NCBI GenBank assembly: GCA_032717465.1 | Contig: CM064666.1 | Location: 19,738,511 to 19,802,510, forward strand | Length of the DNA stretch: 64,000 bases | Direction: 5' to 3' | DNA from: Coenobita brevimanus | Lineage: Eukaryota; Arthropoda; Malacostraca; Decapoda; Coenobitidae | In this document: positions 21,031-33,471 of the stretch, in pieces | Layout: each line of letters begins with the position of its first letter | How positions within the stretch are numbered: the stretch's first letter is position 1 | Position numbers and translations under genes: made by a program | Notes under the pieces: model-generated | What the model saw: the letters and a program-made list of their open reading frames with translations, nothing else | What the model was told of the DNA's origin: nothing | Databases searched by the model: none

Positions 21031-21770
21031 GTGACGGAAGTCAGGATGACGTTGTTTACGGTCTTTGTATGTCAGTGCCTTCACCCTCCGTTGCAGCCGC
21101 CTTTTAAGGACATGCTAACCACCTGCGTTGCCAGTCACTCATTTACATCATCCACTGCACTATATACTTCCCTAGTTGCCGTAGTACAGGAATTCTATGA
21201 TCATTCTGTGTTGCAAGTCAACCATACGAGATGCCCTACCCGTCAGCCTGACGACTGGATGTGGGATCGCCGCCTGCGTGACAGTGAGGGGGAGGTGCGG
21301 CGGGTGGCAGCAACAGCATAGGCCTACCACACTGACGGTCTGACCACACGGCTGACAACCTCCGTGCTTATCTCACTTCTGCCAGGTCCTCCACCACCTC
21401 AAGCACAGTGTTTGGCAGGAGTATTGCAATGACTTTCTGCAGCATATTGACGCTCTCACTCCACTATCTAGGGCTTGGCGGCATGTTAACATAGTTGTTC
21501 AGTCACTCGAGTTTCCCTCTCATCCTCTCCAATATAGTTCCGTGGAATATACCAACGATCTTGCTCACAAATGGTCCATGCAGTCCCAACTGACATTCCT
21601 GCCCCCTCCCACCGGGGCATGTCACTTGACTGCAGCAAAAACAGACCAGTACGCACTGCAGAGAACCGCACCATTCCCTCCCCTCTCGATGGTGACCCCA
21701 TCACCAGTGACGAGTTGTACGCAAGGCACGGCAACTGCCCCGGATGGTGATGGGATCACCTATGCCACTC
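21031..21770 (+). mobile_element. I-like LINE fragment (endonuclease-RT linker and RT start)
   Basis: Broken frames read WDRRLRDSEGEVRR, then VWQEYCNDFLQHIDALTP, PPTGACHLTAAKT and finally TATAPDGDGITYATL. These are the linker and the first RT block (STAPGxDGITY) of the I/Jockey-type elements. It stops exactly where LINE A sequence begins. Confidence 0.65.
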
Positions 21771-22130
21771 TCTGATGGCTCTATAGCTATTTCATCTACT
21801 GATAAAGCAGATCTCTTCGCTCAGGCTTTCTCCTCCAGTTCCACCTTCGACGATTCCGGTGTTGTTCCTCCATCACTTCCCCCCTCTGACTTCCTCATGG
21901 CTAACATTAAAATTTCTTCAGCTGATGTATTTTCTGCCATCATTGACCTCAGTACTAACAAGGCATATGGACCTGATGGAGTCTCTCCTGTTGTCCTCAA
22001 GAACTGTCTAGGTAAACTCTTGCGCCTTTTGTCTGTCAACTTGTACCTTTCCTTCCTGCTGGAAATTTGCTCTCATTCAGTCTGTCCCAAAGATGGGTGA
22101 CCATTCCCAACCCCCTAACTTTCTCTATAA
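21771..22130 (+). mobile_element. LINE A fragment (plus orientation)
   Basis: It reads [20 protein letters not shown] through PPSLPPSDFLMANIKISS to [17 protein letters not shown], then frameshifts. It keeps a C6 run where the main LINE A copy has C5, so it is a useful guide to the ancestral frame. Confidence 0.85.
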
Positions 22131-22269
22131 TTGGTGTAGGAATGATTTTTTTTCTTTTTTTTTCCTTCCTCTGTTGGCTTTAAAAAAAATAGTCGTTTGG
22201 CAATGGTGCTGAGGGTAGACTTTTTAAATCGGAGGAAATCCATAAGCTGAATAAAACCGTCTGCTGGTA

Positions 22270-22475
22270 GTAAGATGGGTGGGTGGCTGGGTGGGTGGGT
22301 GAGTGAGTGGGTGGGTGAGTGAGTGAGTGGGTCGGTGGATGGGTGAGTGAGTGAGTGGGTGGGTGTGGTTCGGTGAGTGAGTGAGTGAATGTATGGGTGT
22401 GGTTCGGTGAGTGAGTGAGTGAATGTGTGGGTGTGGTTCGGTGAGTGAGTGAGTGAATGAGTGGGTGGGTGCATG
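22270..22475. repeat. GTGG/GTGA tetranucleotide repeat
   Basis: Units such as GGGTGGGTGAGTGAGT, with a 42-bp higher-order repeat around GTGTGGTTCGGTGAGTGAG. Confidence 0.9.
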
Positions 22476-22537
22476 TGAAATACTAATTAAATACTGGAGA
22501 GCATATGCAACTTTTATGCGGAGAATAGTATATAAAT

Positions 22538-22540
<3 letters not shown>

Positions 22541-22626
<86 letters not shown>
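22541..22626. repeat. (GT)n-(GA)n compound microsatellite
   Basis: About 10 GT units then about 33 GA units. Confidence 0.97.
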
Positions 22627-22628
<2 letters not shown>

Positions 22629-22639
22629 CTAACCAATGT

Positions 22640-23150
22640 ATCACTGACTTCCCTCCCCCTCCCCCTCCTTTCTCATCAACTCTTCCTTCATCTTCCATCC
22701 TCTTATTCTCCCCAACTCTTCCTTCATCCTTCATCCTCTTCTTCTCTTTCTCTGTCTCTCTTACTTTATCTTTCATCATCCTTGTCCTTCTCTCTGTCTC
22801 CCTTCACTTTTCATCCACTTCTTCTCCACTTACAACCCCTTCTTTCCTCCTCACTGTGCCATAAACTACTTGTGCTGGCCATGTCCTGTCTCACCCCTGC
22901 TTCCTCCCTGTCCCCTCTCCTTCTTCCTCTTTGTTCCTCTTCCGACTCGCTTCTCTTTCTTCTGTCCTATCTCCTTAATACTTCTCTTCGTCTCTTCCCT
23001 CTCCCTTTCATTTCCTCGTTGTCTTTCCCTCTTTTTTGTCCCATATTCTTTCCCTCTTCCTGTCCTCTGTCCCCCCTTCCTTTTCTTTTTCTCCTTGTCT
23101 TTCCCTCTTCTTTTCTTATTTTCCTCTGTCTTCCAATGTTTTTTTGCCAC
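22640..23150. repeat. Pyrimidine-rich tract of about 500 bp
   Basis: Almost only C and T, with CTTCTTC- and TTCCTC-type units. Long open frames on both strands result from composition. Confidence 0.85.
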
Positions 23151-23507
23151 TGAGCTACGTGAAGTAAGTTGCCAAGTTAAGGGGAAAAAACTGCAATAAT
23201 AAATTTTGCATGGTTTAAATTCTGTTAATACCATTCATATACTTTCATATTGATATACTAGTGCCTGAAGCGTAAAATAAATCGATGTTGTATAATTACT
23301 CTGTATACCTTATACAACAGCAAATATTTCAATTCAGTTAGATTAGGAAATGCTATGAAATTTAAAATAATAAGAAAAACCATAACTACCTCCTTCTATA
23401 ATTTGATGATAATTTAATGACTAAAAAAATGATGATATATTAAAAAATTGTTTATATAAAATTTGGCACTCAAAAGTAAATATGTTAGGCTTGTATTCAA
23501 TGTATTG

Positions 23508-23552
23508 TGACGTCACGGCCTCAGGGTTGTTATGGGGACGGAGGTTGGGAAG
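23508..23552 (+). promoter_or_regulatory. CRE-like site and possible untranslated first exon
   Basis: A perfect TGACGTCA palindrome (23,508-23,515) is followed by a GC-richer stretch ending GGGAAG before a strong GTGAGT donor at 23,553. This is the only such GC step in the surrounding AT-rich DNA, so a promoter is possible. No transcript evidence is available. Confidence 0.35.
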
Positions 23553-23715
23553 GTGAGTGACTTTATTCCATTATTACGTTGTTATGCTCTTTAGTGTCAT
23601 GGTAACTTTCATGCACATATAGTTTTTAGTGCCTGGTGCCATTATAGAGGCGTAGTGTTGGTTGATAGCGTATAATTAGTGGCCATCAAGATAGTGTATA
23701 ATCCCTGCCACCCAG

Positions 23716-23754
23716 GTGAATAAGATGTCACTCTTAAACCAGACAGGTGTCATT
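23716..23754 (+). CDS. Candidate first coding exon of an unidentified gene
   Basis: After acceptor CTGCCACCCAG, the sequence has ATG at 23,725 reading MSLLNQTGVI and then a consensus donor GTAAGT at 23,755, phase 0. A phase-compatible 24-base micro-exon (27,736-27,759) follows. I do not recognise the protein. Confidence 0.35.
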
Positions 23755-24649
23755 GTAAGTCTCATATCCTCCATTCTAATTTGATGGAAGATTTGAATAT
23801 GAAGCAGAATGGAGGAAGACTAGAGATCAATATTGCTGGGGAATTAGGTGATGTTGGGTAATTTTGGGCATTTTGAATTGTGAAATGTTTTATTAAGCCT
23901 CCAGCCAGAAGACATCTGTGAGTTTGTGAGTATTAAAGATCAGGAATCAGCCATGTAACTGATGATCTTGGTTTTAAATCGTCAAAAATATATGCCATTC
24001 TTAGTTCTTAGAAGGCCTGAAGGTGAGGTTAAATATGAGCAAACATTATGAATACTGTAGTAAATTGGATAAGTAATACAGCATTTTATTTACTAATGAT
24101 GTTTATTCATTAAGATAAGAGGAAGACAGATTTGGCTAATTGTTTTATGCTAGGCTGCTCCTGCAAGAGTAAGACTTATTTTCTAGAATAAAACGAGGAT
24201 AGCAGATAAGGCTGTCTCCCACCCACTAAATCTTTCATCTGAAACTGTCAGGAAAAAATGGAGAAGGAACACCACACAGCATTAAAAAAAAAAAACAAGA
24301 AATATTTTAGGAAAGGAATAGAATAAGGGTTAATTATTTACAAAACAGGCATGCCGATTCGACCTATATTATAATAAACTCACTATCTCAGAGTAAGTAA
24401 TTTAGTACAGATGCAACACAGTTAACTGCAGGAAGTGATTGGGAATAGACAAAATTTACCAATTTTGTGGTATTTAAGGAAGCGGTCAGGTTGCCCATGT
24501 CATATGTTTATCAACAATCTCCCTGACTGCCTGTGCTGTTTACCAGCCATTGCTCTGACTGGAGGCATCAGTGTAGCAAACAAACTCAAATATGCACAAA
24601 AGAAAACACTTATAAGTTCAAAGCTATGGAAAACTTAGTGATTTAACCA

Positions 24650-24750
24650 TACCTAACATAACCTAATCTAACTTGGCCAAAGCTAACCCCAGACTTTATC
24701 CTAACCTAACCTAGCCTAGCTTAACCCATCCTAACTAAACCTAACTCCCC
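24650..24750. repeat. Degenerate CCTAA (TTAGG-type) patch
   Basis: Repeated CCTAACCTAACC-type units with substitutions. Shorter runs are at 24,978-24,995 and 26,140-26,175. TTAGG is the usual arthropod telomere unit; this is interstitial and diverged. Confidence 0.6.
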
Positions 24751-24969
24751 CCAAAATTGGGATTGCCACAAAATACTACACTGAAGATCCAAAACCCATC
24801 AGAGCAAAATGCAACTCAGTAAGAACCTGAATTAACGGGAAAAAAAGGGGGGGGGGGAAACAGAAAGAAGTTAATATGTAGGAGAGCAGCTGCAGCCAGA
24901 GGCAACTCATGGAATGCCACATCTTGCAGTGTGTTGTGTCCTTGTATGCAAATGGCTGCATATTAACTA

Positions 24970-25215
24970 CCTAATGATTTAACCTAACCTAACCTGGGCT
25001 CGAATTGGGAAACAAAATCCATCTTTGAGTACGTTGAGTAAGTTTCTTCCATTATGCCGGAAACAATCGTAGGTACAGCTTAAGGAATGTGATGATGATA
25101 AGGAGGGAAATCTTTCAGCAAGAGAAGGTAATTTACCACCCTCAAAATAGAAAAATATGGAAAACAAACTAGAGGAATATGAATTGAATTGGTAAGGTCT
25201 TTAGGCTGTATGCTT
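24970..25215 (+). repeat. Dispersed repeat, copy 1 of a 250-bp pair
   Basis: It matches 26,145-26,395 by eye throughout: CTAATGATTTAACC, TTGGGAAACAAAATC, TTAAGGAATGTGATGAT and GAATTGGTAAGGTCTTT are shared in order. Confidence 0.8.
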
Positions 25216-26144
25216 AGACAAAAATTTATAGGTTTTTCAGTGTTAGGGGACAAAGTGGAATACAAATGTTTGCATATCAGAAAAAATTACTCTTTCATCC
25301 CATATGTTTTCGTAAGTTAGCATTTAGTTTCACATTCTTTGTTTGAAATTGCGCTTCCCAACACATTTCAGACCGACTAAGCACACAGTTATTTCGGCTT
25401 CTTGAAGTTAAGTGTACATTTACTGCTCACTCATTTGTTCATTCATATACAGTATGTATGTGTGAAAGAGAGAGTATTGATACAAACAATAATGTATTCT
25501 ATTAACCCCCTCATAGCTGCCAGCTTGAACAATGCTTTACTGTACCAGTGTCAGTGACAGTGAGTTAAGACGAGCTGTAAAAAACTGCAAACAATTATGG
25601 GAAGGGAATGAAGGTCATTAGTATGTTTGCACAACCCTACTCTACCATCCCAAGCAGTCAGGTGGTCACTTCATCCCAGATTTTTTCACTATTGTTTACG
25701 TGCTAATGTTTCATGCACCCTAATTTTATTAATTCTGTCACAAAACATAGCAAATCACAGGATGGATTTAGGGGGAAAAAAAGCCTGGTGCACCAGATGA
25801 GTCTTTTCACATATATTAGAAAAAGAAATTGAATACAGAGCTTTGAAAAAAATGGTCCCGAGGCCGGCCACGGGAGCATGCAAATTTCTGAACTCACGGC
25901 CATCGAGGGGGCTAAACACATGCTTTACTTTAAGCTGTAAAAGCACCTTACCAAATAAGTTCTTCCTGATAATATACTTTTCTTGTTATTTCTGGGTTGG
26001 TAAATAAACGTTTCTTGGTAAATCAGTTTCCCCGTTGCTTTTAGTTGTTCTGATGTGGCAACTCATGTTTGATTCGTTAATGTAATGTTGGAAGGGACTG
26101 TTCTAAGGTAAGTGTTTACTTAAACTTGGCCTAACCTAGCGTGA
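25216..26144. other. No feature seen
   Basis: AT-rich sequence between the two repeat copies, without convincing exons. Confidence 0.45.
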
Positions 26145-26395
26145 CTGTACCTAATGATTTAACCCAACCTAACCTCCAGTTGGGAAATTGGGAAACAAAA
26201 TCTACCTTTGAGCATGTTGAGTTTCTTAATTGCGCTGGAAACGATCGTGTGTTCGGTTTAAGGAATGTGATGATAATAACAGGGAGGAAATTTTCCAGCA
26301 AGAAAAAGTAATGTACCCAACTGAAAGTAGTCAGAAAATTACAGAAACAAGCTGGAGGAATATGAGTTGAATTGGTAAGGTCTTTCTGCTGCTTA
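26145..26395 (+). repeat. Dispersed repeat, copy 2 of a 250-bp pair
   Basis: Partner of 24,970-25,215. Both start in a CCTAA-like patch. They may be remnants of one element inserted twice or of a local duplication. Confidence 0.8.
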
Positions 26396-27159
26396 AATTG
26401 TACATTTACCAGTAAATGAATTTGTCTAACAGTACTGTACTTGTGTTTTGTTTCCGCCAGATTAATCATGATATTGGACTGTTCAGGCACCGCTTCACAC
26501 CATGTAGCCTGGGTAATTGGACTATCTCTGTATTATGTATGTATGTGTTGGTAACGTGTTATATTATATATGTATGTGTTAGCAATGTGTTATGTATTAT
26601 GTAATGTATGTGCTAACACAGTGTGTTATGTATCATGTACTTGTGTGTTAACAGTGTACTATGTATCATGTATGTACTGGTATGTATTAGCACTGTTAAG
26701 TGTCTTGTATGTGTGTGTGTGTACCCAGTAGGCCTAATCCAAACTGCCTTTATTTCACATTGCTCACTGTGCTCAGAGTCACCGTCACACTCAGCCTCAG
26801 GTATATACTGTTAGTGTCAGCAAAAGCTAGAGGGAGTTCTGGCCACTGATACCATTGTTCCTCTTTAATCCACACTGGCTCAAGGCCAGGAATTGGAAGA
26901 AGAATCAAGCATCTCCATCATCTACCCTATCATCATCAACTCTCTCTCTCTCTCTCTCGTATAGGAGTGATTTTCTTTCCATTTACAAGGGCTGGGGAGT
27001 GGTCCATGCTGTTGATTTTAGGAGCAATACAGGATTACATGATAGATGAAAAGGGCATGTTTCTTTACAGTACCAAGAGATGAACAACAATGGCTGATAT
27101 ATCTGTAGTATATAAAATAGATTGGACAGTAATAGCTGTAGTGTTATATATATTTGTGC
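26396..27159. other. No gene; loose ATGTATGTGT repeats
   Basis: 26,530-26,720 holds an imperfect GTATTATGTATGTATGTGTT repeat and 26,940-26,960 a short (TC)n. Confidence 0.5.
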
Positions 27160-27720
27160 AAGATTAACTTGTGTATGACATACATTACTGTATGAATTGT
27201 ATGTGACTGACGTTAACTTGACTGTATGAAGTGTACGACTGACATTACTGTATGAATTGTATGTGACTGACATTAACTTGTGCATGACTGACATTAACTT
27301 GACTGTATGAATTGTGTATGACTGACATTAACGTGTGTGACTGACATTAACTTGTGCATGACCAACATTAACTTGTGCATACTGACATCAACATGTGAAC
27401 GACTGACATTAACATGTGCATGACTGACATTAACTTGTGTGTAACTGACATATCTTGTGCATGACTGACATTAAATTGTGCATGACTGACATTAACATGT
27501 GTATGACTGACATTGACATGTGTATGACTATGACTGACATTAACTTGTGCATGACTGACATTATATTGTGTATGACTGACATTAATATGTGTATGACTGA
27601 CATAGCTTGTGCATGACCAACATTAACCTGTGCATGACTGACATTAACATGTGTATGACTGACATTAACTTGTGCATGACTGACATTATATTGTGTATGA
27701 CTGGCATTACCTTTACTGTA
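27160..27720. repeat. 20-21 bp minisatellite, about 25 copies
   Basis: The unit is approximately GACTGACATTAACTTGTGCAT, with variable spacing and substitutions. Confidence 0.92.
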
Positions 27721-27735
27721 TGAATTGTTTTTCAG

Positions 27736-27875
27736 GAGGAGGAGAATGTCACCAGTGAGGTATGGTAACAGCCCCAGGTGCCACCCTTTCCCTGGGTATG
27801 ATAGACTTCAACACCAACACCACTGCCCTCACTGGCTTCATGACACCACCAGGAACACCATATCTTCTTGACCAG
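27736..27875 (+). CDS. Candidate micro-exon(s) of the unidentified gene
   Basis: Acceptor TTGTTTTTCAG precedes GAGGAGGAGAATGTCACC (EEENVTSE), followed by donor GTATGG at 27,760. A second reading, after GTAACAG, is TLSLGMIDFNTNTTALTGFM to YLLDQ with donor GTTTGT at 27,876, but in a different phase. Either may be real; both cannot be in one frame. Confidence 0.3.
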
Positions 27876-27879
27876 GTTT

Positions 27880-29014
27880 GTTATGCCTATCTGTCTGTTT
27901 ACCTCCATTTATCTATCTATCTATGTATTGCCAGATGCCATAATCCCATAAGGGATGACCATCTGACTTGAGTTATTTGTTTTACGGGGAGGGGCACTAA
28001 CACACCACCACCTGACTTTCTGACACATAGAGAGCACGTATGGTTTGGTTATGTGGTTACCACCCAGCATTGTAAATGGTTTGTTGGCTTACAGGAAACC
28101 ATTTGGCTTGTCACTTAATGTAAAGCCATCAGTAAAGGAAAGAAAAGCAGTAAGAAGTGACAGGAGAGATGGGAGAAATAGGAAGAGAGGAGAGCAGGCA
28201 CAGAAAAAGAATGATAAAGGCTAAGAAAGAAGTAGGCAGCACTACATCAAGTGAGTGGATGATGGTCACCACCACCTACCTCCATTTAGCTGTCTGTAAT
28301 CAGATAACTTATCATGAAGGGGATGGCTCTTAATAGGTTGCCTCCTTGTCACCATGTCTTCTGCCATCAGACTGCCCCTTCTTCACCTAACACATTTCAT
28401 GCAACCTCAGTTATTATTCAGGTTATAAGAATGACCCACATCTGTCAGGTGAAAATAAACCTACTATGGTCAAATTGGCCCTCTAATCTGCCCACACTTG
28501 TGTAGTGCCATAATTTTAATTATTAGTGTAAGTTAGTGTAAGCTAGTATTGTAAGTGTAATCTTAAGCTTAAGTATTGTAAGTATAGCTCATGATTTAAC
28601 TGTTAAGTTCTATATTTAAGTCTAGTCTTGGTTGATATTCATAATCTGACACATGATTCTGCTATTGATAGTGCTAAGTCGAGTTTTGATGTGAATATGA
28701 CTAGTATATATACATAATGAACCAGCCGTTTCCAACAAAGACATATAACCACGGAAATTTTAGTAGGGATTAATAATTGCGAATGTCTTTCTTCGTAATC
28801 TGATATAGAGATTTATATGTCATTGTTAGTAGTATTCCCCTTTTGAACTATGCATTGGTGATTGAGAGTTGACTGAAGTAAGCATATTGAAGATTGTCAT
28901 TTTTGAAGCGCGAAATTCATGTTATTGGGTCGGGGTTACAGTCAGTTAGGCATATGTAACCGACATGGGAATATAAAACTGTTCGAATCCCTAGTTAATT
29001 TGGCTTCATTATGA
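27880..29014. other. No gene; short LINE C tail fragment
   Basis: 27,906-27,975 (minus) has CTATCTATCTAT, GCCAGATGCCATAATCCC and AAGGGATG, the LINE C 3' end signature. The remainder is AT-rich. Confidence 0.5.
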
Positions 29015-30744
29015 TTAAAGTCCCTGTATGCTTATTACAAAAAATTTTAAACATCATAAGGCATTTTTCTACGTATGTTGAGTGCAAACGCATCTCTCGT
29101 ATTCTTTGGAGATCTAGTAGAAACAAAATACAGTATTACAAAGTAGTCAGTTAAAGTTTTAGCTATTTCCCAAACACTGTCTGGTTTAGTATAAAGAAGG
29201 GGAAGCCAAGCCTCAACAATGAGACCGTCGCTCCTTTTCATCATTACAGGTTAGTGCCCAAGCTTTCACCCCCCCCCTTTCTCCCTCGTGTATTAAGTCA
29301 TCATATTCATTCGTGAGTTAAATTAGTGATATTTTCCCCTGATCCTTCTTGTGCTGAATAATGAGACTGTCGCTCCATTTCATCATTACAGATGAGAGTT
29401 ATGGAGGGCCGTGGCTCGCATTCCAAGGATTCAAGCATTGTACCATGGTCTAACCTCTAACACACGAAATCACCCCTCCCCCCTTTTAGTTCATGGAATC
29501 AAAGTGAATATCGGTTGGTTCATTTGTCCATTTGATTACGGTCCATGTGATTACTGGTCCTATTGATTATTGTGTCTAATTTATATAAGATTCTTCAGTT
29601 ATTGTGCATTCAGTCTTAGAGAATATGCTTTAGTGATAACCTTTAGGTTATTTTCCGATGAGCCCGTCAGAGACCACGGGACTATATCGATGTGTATCAG
29701 TATTCTTGGAATTTAAATCTAGTGTGTAAAGATACATATTTCTGGAGTTATATTGTAAATCCTGATTATTGGATATTAATTTAGTTTTGTGAAGATTCTC
29801 ATTTCCGGTAGTAGAGATCCTCATTATATTTTGGTATCATTCACAGTTTGAAGAGTATTGTATCTCAGTTCTTAATGCATAGTAAATCTTAGGTTAAGTC
29901 GTATCGAGTTTTGAATTTTTGCTATCCTCCAAGGAGTGGTTCAGACAAGGTTGAGTGGCCCACAAGGTGTGGTAATATCTAACTACTCACGCCCTCTCAA
30001 ATAAGATGACACTACCCTATTTCTGTTAATCTCTAAAATTCTCAAAATAAGATCATGCTACCCCATTTTCCATAATCTCTAAAACTGTCAGCATTAGAGG
30101 TGGTTTCTATTATTCCCTTCATTACACTGGTGTCATTTATTGGTGACATTGTCAACATTACACTGGTGACTAAATTTTTCCGGCATTACACAGATGGTAT
30201 CTAATTTCTGATCATTACACTGGTGACTAGTTCTCAGCATCATATTGGTGGAGTATCTAAATTTTTCTGTTATTACACTTGGTCATCATTTATGCTGAAA
30301 GGAGTTGGGGATTTTCAGTCGAAGAAAATTCAGTGCAGGTATGTCAGTGAAGAAGGCTGTCTGTTGTATTGTACTCGTTTTTACTCTTACATGGCCTTAA
30401 ATTGACATCTTGAATGCTTAGTTGTAATGATGCTAGTCACAGAAACTACTAAAGAAACAATGTAGAGCAGTAACATAGTCGTACTCAGCTATTTAGCTGT
30501 AAAATACGGCACAGAGGAATGAAGATCTGGGCCAAGTTAAGGTGAAAAAGGTCTTGTTAAATATGTGCCAGTCTCCTCCATTGGTAGTGAGAGTAACTAA
30601 GTCTCACTGGTGTCATCATCATCATCATTATCATCATCATCCATACCCACCCTAGGGCAGGATGAGTAGCAATGTCTAGACAGCCCATATTTGCCCAATC
30701 CAATGGGCCATGCTTCCATTCACTCATCATTTAAGGTGGAGTCT

Positions 30745-31265
30745 CACAGATGTAAGGAGCTGTTGCCTTTCCTGACATTAAGAGGGCTCTTCTTCCATGC
30801 TAAGGGATCTTTGTATGCAGCATGGGTTAGGAGTGTAATGCTGTATGGTAGTGAGACCGGGGCAGTAAAGGAAGAGGATGCTGTATTTGTTGGCTCAAAA
30901 TACAGAATTGACAATGATTAGATAGATGTGTAATGCATCCTTGAATGCAAGGCATGGGGGGGCTAGGTTTACAACTAAAGAATTGAGAGGAAGGATGAGA
31001 CTAGAGTGTACTGGTGTTGTGATGAGGAGGGATAGACTGAAATGGCAAGGATATGTGGAGGGGATGGAGAATGACAGTTTTGTGTGAAAAGTTAGAAATG
31101 TGAATGTCGAGGGTAGGGTTGCGAGAGGCAGGCTGAAAAAGACGTGGGACAAGGTCATAGTGTGACCTCAGGGATAAGGAACTGAACAGGAAGGCTGCCA
31201 GAGATTGAGCAACATGGAGAACTGCCATTAGGTGACCAAGGCTGATTCATGTAAGCATGCTGGAA
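30745..31265 (+). mobile_element. LINE D 3' fragment
   Basis: Broken frames give KGSLYAAWVRSVMLYGSETG, then a GAARFTTKELRGRM-like stretch, WQGYVEGMENDSF and RGRLKKTWDKV, the C-terminal end of an RT related to LINE C. The 3' end is GTAAACGATATGATAGATAA. The same fragment occurs in D2 (44,600-45,130). Confidence 0.75.
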
Positions 31266-32043
31266 CCTCTGTAAACGATATGATAGATAACGAATCTCAT
31301 TATGCCTTAACTTTCTCCACTTCAGGGGTAACAGCACCTGAGAATACATAGCAGAATTATCCATCAGACAGACCTAATGGCCATCGACGAGACTCATCAG
31401 AAAATATGACTGGAGAAGCTAAGAGTTTTAAGATGTAGTTTTTCATTGTCTTCTTTGCACAGTCTTATGGCGCTAGGTTAACAGATGCATGCTATAGATT
31501 TTGGTTACTTAAATGTGGCAAACTGCTTTGTACATTCCACAAATCCTCCGAAGGAAGTTTTGTGTATGGGGAAATTCACCTTACATATTATTGTCATCCC
31601 AACCCTATTCTCCATCACAGGCATGTGAGCAGCATCGTGAAATTAAGTAAGGAAATGGTCAAGGAGGAATAAAAATCAGTCAAAGTGCATGAGTTATTGG
31701 CCTTCACATTTATTTATCCACCATTCAGTACTCTGAAATGTGAAGACTTGTTTCATAAGTTGTATAAAATCTACAACTGAGGTCATGCCCATTTTGATGC
31801 AGCATTTATTTCTGTTCATTATATTTTAATTCTTCAGCATCAATACCTGTTGTATTATATATATTTTTTAATTTATTATTTTAATACTTTCACATGCTAA
31901 ATAATGGAATAACTTAATACCTTATTTGTTCATCCATATTTCATCATCATCATCATCCGGACCTCCTATCCCATCCTAGGGTGGGGTGAGGAGTAGCAGC
32001 GTCCAGACAGCCAAAGCTTGCTCAGTTCAGTGGGACACATTTC

Positions 32044-32656
32044 TGTTAGGACTCCATATTATAATTACAAATCATAATAGACAAATAGATAAATAGATAG
32101 ATAAACAGACAGATAGACAGCTCTATGCAAGCCTGGGAATGGGAAATGATCTTGCAAGTTACACTGAGGAAAAGCTGACGACAGACTAGGAAGTAGCCAG
32201 TCAGGAGATGATGCAGTTAGTTGGTCAGCGATCACCAGGTGAACACACATACACACATACTCACACACAGGCTTCTAGAACTTTCCAACCACAGGGAACA
32301 CACGTGATACGACTCCTGTTTCACCAGAATTTAGGAAAGAGAGCTCAGAAGGAGAGAGGCCATAGAAGTGGCAGGGAGTGGCGAGAAAGGCTTAGCAACT
32401 TGGAAGAGAGAGAGAGAGAGAGAGATAGGGTGATAGCTAGCGGGACTCGACTTTATACTTCGCTCTGTGTGAGAGACTTGTTAATATTTCCAAGACAAAT
32501 AAAAATAGTCCCATACTATTCTTTACCTCTCCTTGTCATTGAATGACAAATGGGAAAGAAGAATATCTACTTACAAAGCTACTCAAGTATAACAGCCGCT
32601 CGTCCACAAGTCTAATATATATAACTTCTCTACAAGTAACTACAAAGTCTTTTATG
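32044..32656. mobile_element. 613-bp insertion private to D1
   Basis: It interrupts a GAT-tailed repeat that is continuous in D2. The flanks are ACATTTC on both sides (32,037-32,043 and 32,657-32,663), a 7-bp target duplication. The interior has a GATA/GACA-rich start and a short (GA)n but no coding sequence or obvious inverted ends, so the class is unknown. Confidence 0.75.
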
Positions 32657-33471
32657 ACATTTCCATTCACTCATCATTCAAGCCCACAGAATCCTGGCTC
32701 CATCTGATAGGCCAGAAAGTTTCACTACGTTCTGTAGCTTCACATATACTTATTCGATAGAGCCAGTCTGAACGCTGTCACGTTAAAAAGGGTGCCAAAT
32801 CCATGGTCATGTGCTCCTCTGCACAAAATTAATCCAGCCAGCTCGATCTCTTGTCAGTCCCTTAGCCTCCATATATACTTAAATATACTGTTTACTTAAA
32901 GGCCAGACTCAGCAGCAGAAGAGAGATGTTTTATGTGTTTCATGAAAATTTTGCACTGTAAAACCATAAGTCAGACAGCATGTTCTGTTTGATAGAATGG
33001 GAAGTATGATTAATTACCCATTACAGTGATTGATAGATATTTTCTAATATGAACATCTTTTTTTATTTATATCTATATAATGGTAATAGCATGTATTTGT
33101 ACAACTACAGTAATCACTCTAATATCCGGACGCCCAATAACCGAACATCCCCACTAACCGAACCTTATCGTCCTGGGATCAAACATTCCCAAAATGGTCC
33201 GAAAATCCAAAAAAATTGGAAAAAAAATCGATTTTTTGCCGTCTGTAATTTGAACTTGCTGCGCGCGCCGCGTGAGAGCATTGTTTTGGTTCGTCATTCC
33301 TCTGACGTCCGATAGAGCGCCGCTGCATCCTCCCCACTTCCCGCCTGTCTCTCACCGCGACAAGACCTGCGCTGTTCGCCATGGCTGCCCACGTGCTCGC
33401 TTTTGTGGTGGTGCCGTACTTGCTGCAAGGCCTCCTGCTGCTCTCTGCCATACTCTTAGTGTGTGTGATGA

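Larger units (their letters stand above)
23151..24649. other. AT-rich region with possible gene start
   Basis: 23,160-23,505 is AT-rich without features. The CRE-like site and candidate exons at 23,508-23,754 are listed separately. From 23,760 to 24,649 I see no feature. Confidence 0.45.
29015..33107 (+). repeat. Segmental duplication copy D1
   Basis: From TTAA at 29,015 to TA at 33,107 this block matches D2 (39,729-46,683) almost base for base, apart from three large insertions. Content: an AT-rich leader with two near-copies of a motif containing GTCGCTCC and CATCATTACAG (29,226 and 29,367), a run of ATTACACTGGTGAC motifs at 30,115-30,260, a LINE D tail and two GAT-tailed dispersed repeats. 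I found no host gene in it. Confidence 0.92.

Noticed and set aside
29015..33107. D1/D2 block as an LTR retrotransposon (ATTGGTGACATT motif at about 30,140)
   Set aside because: No flanking long terminal repeats and no gag-pol sequence. The ACTGGTGAC motifs are a short local repeat.
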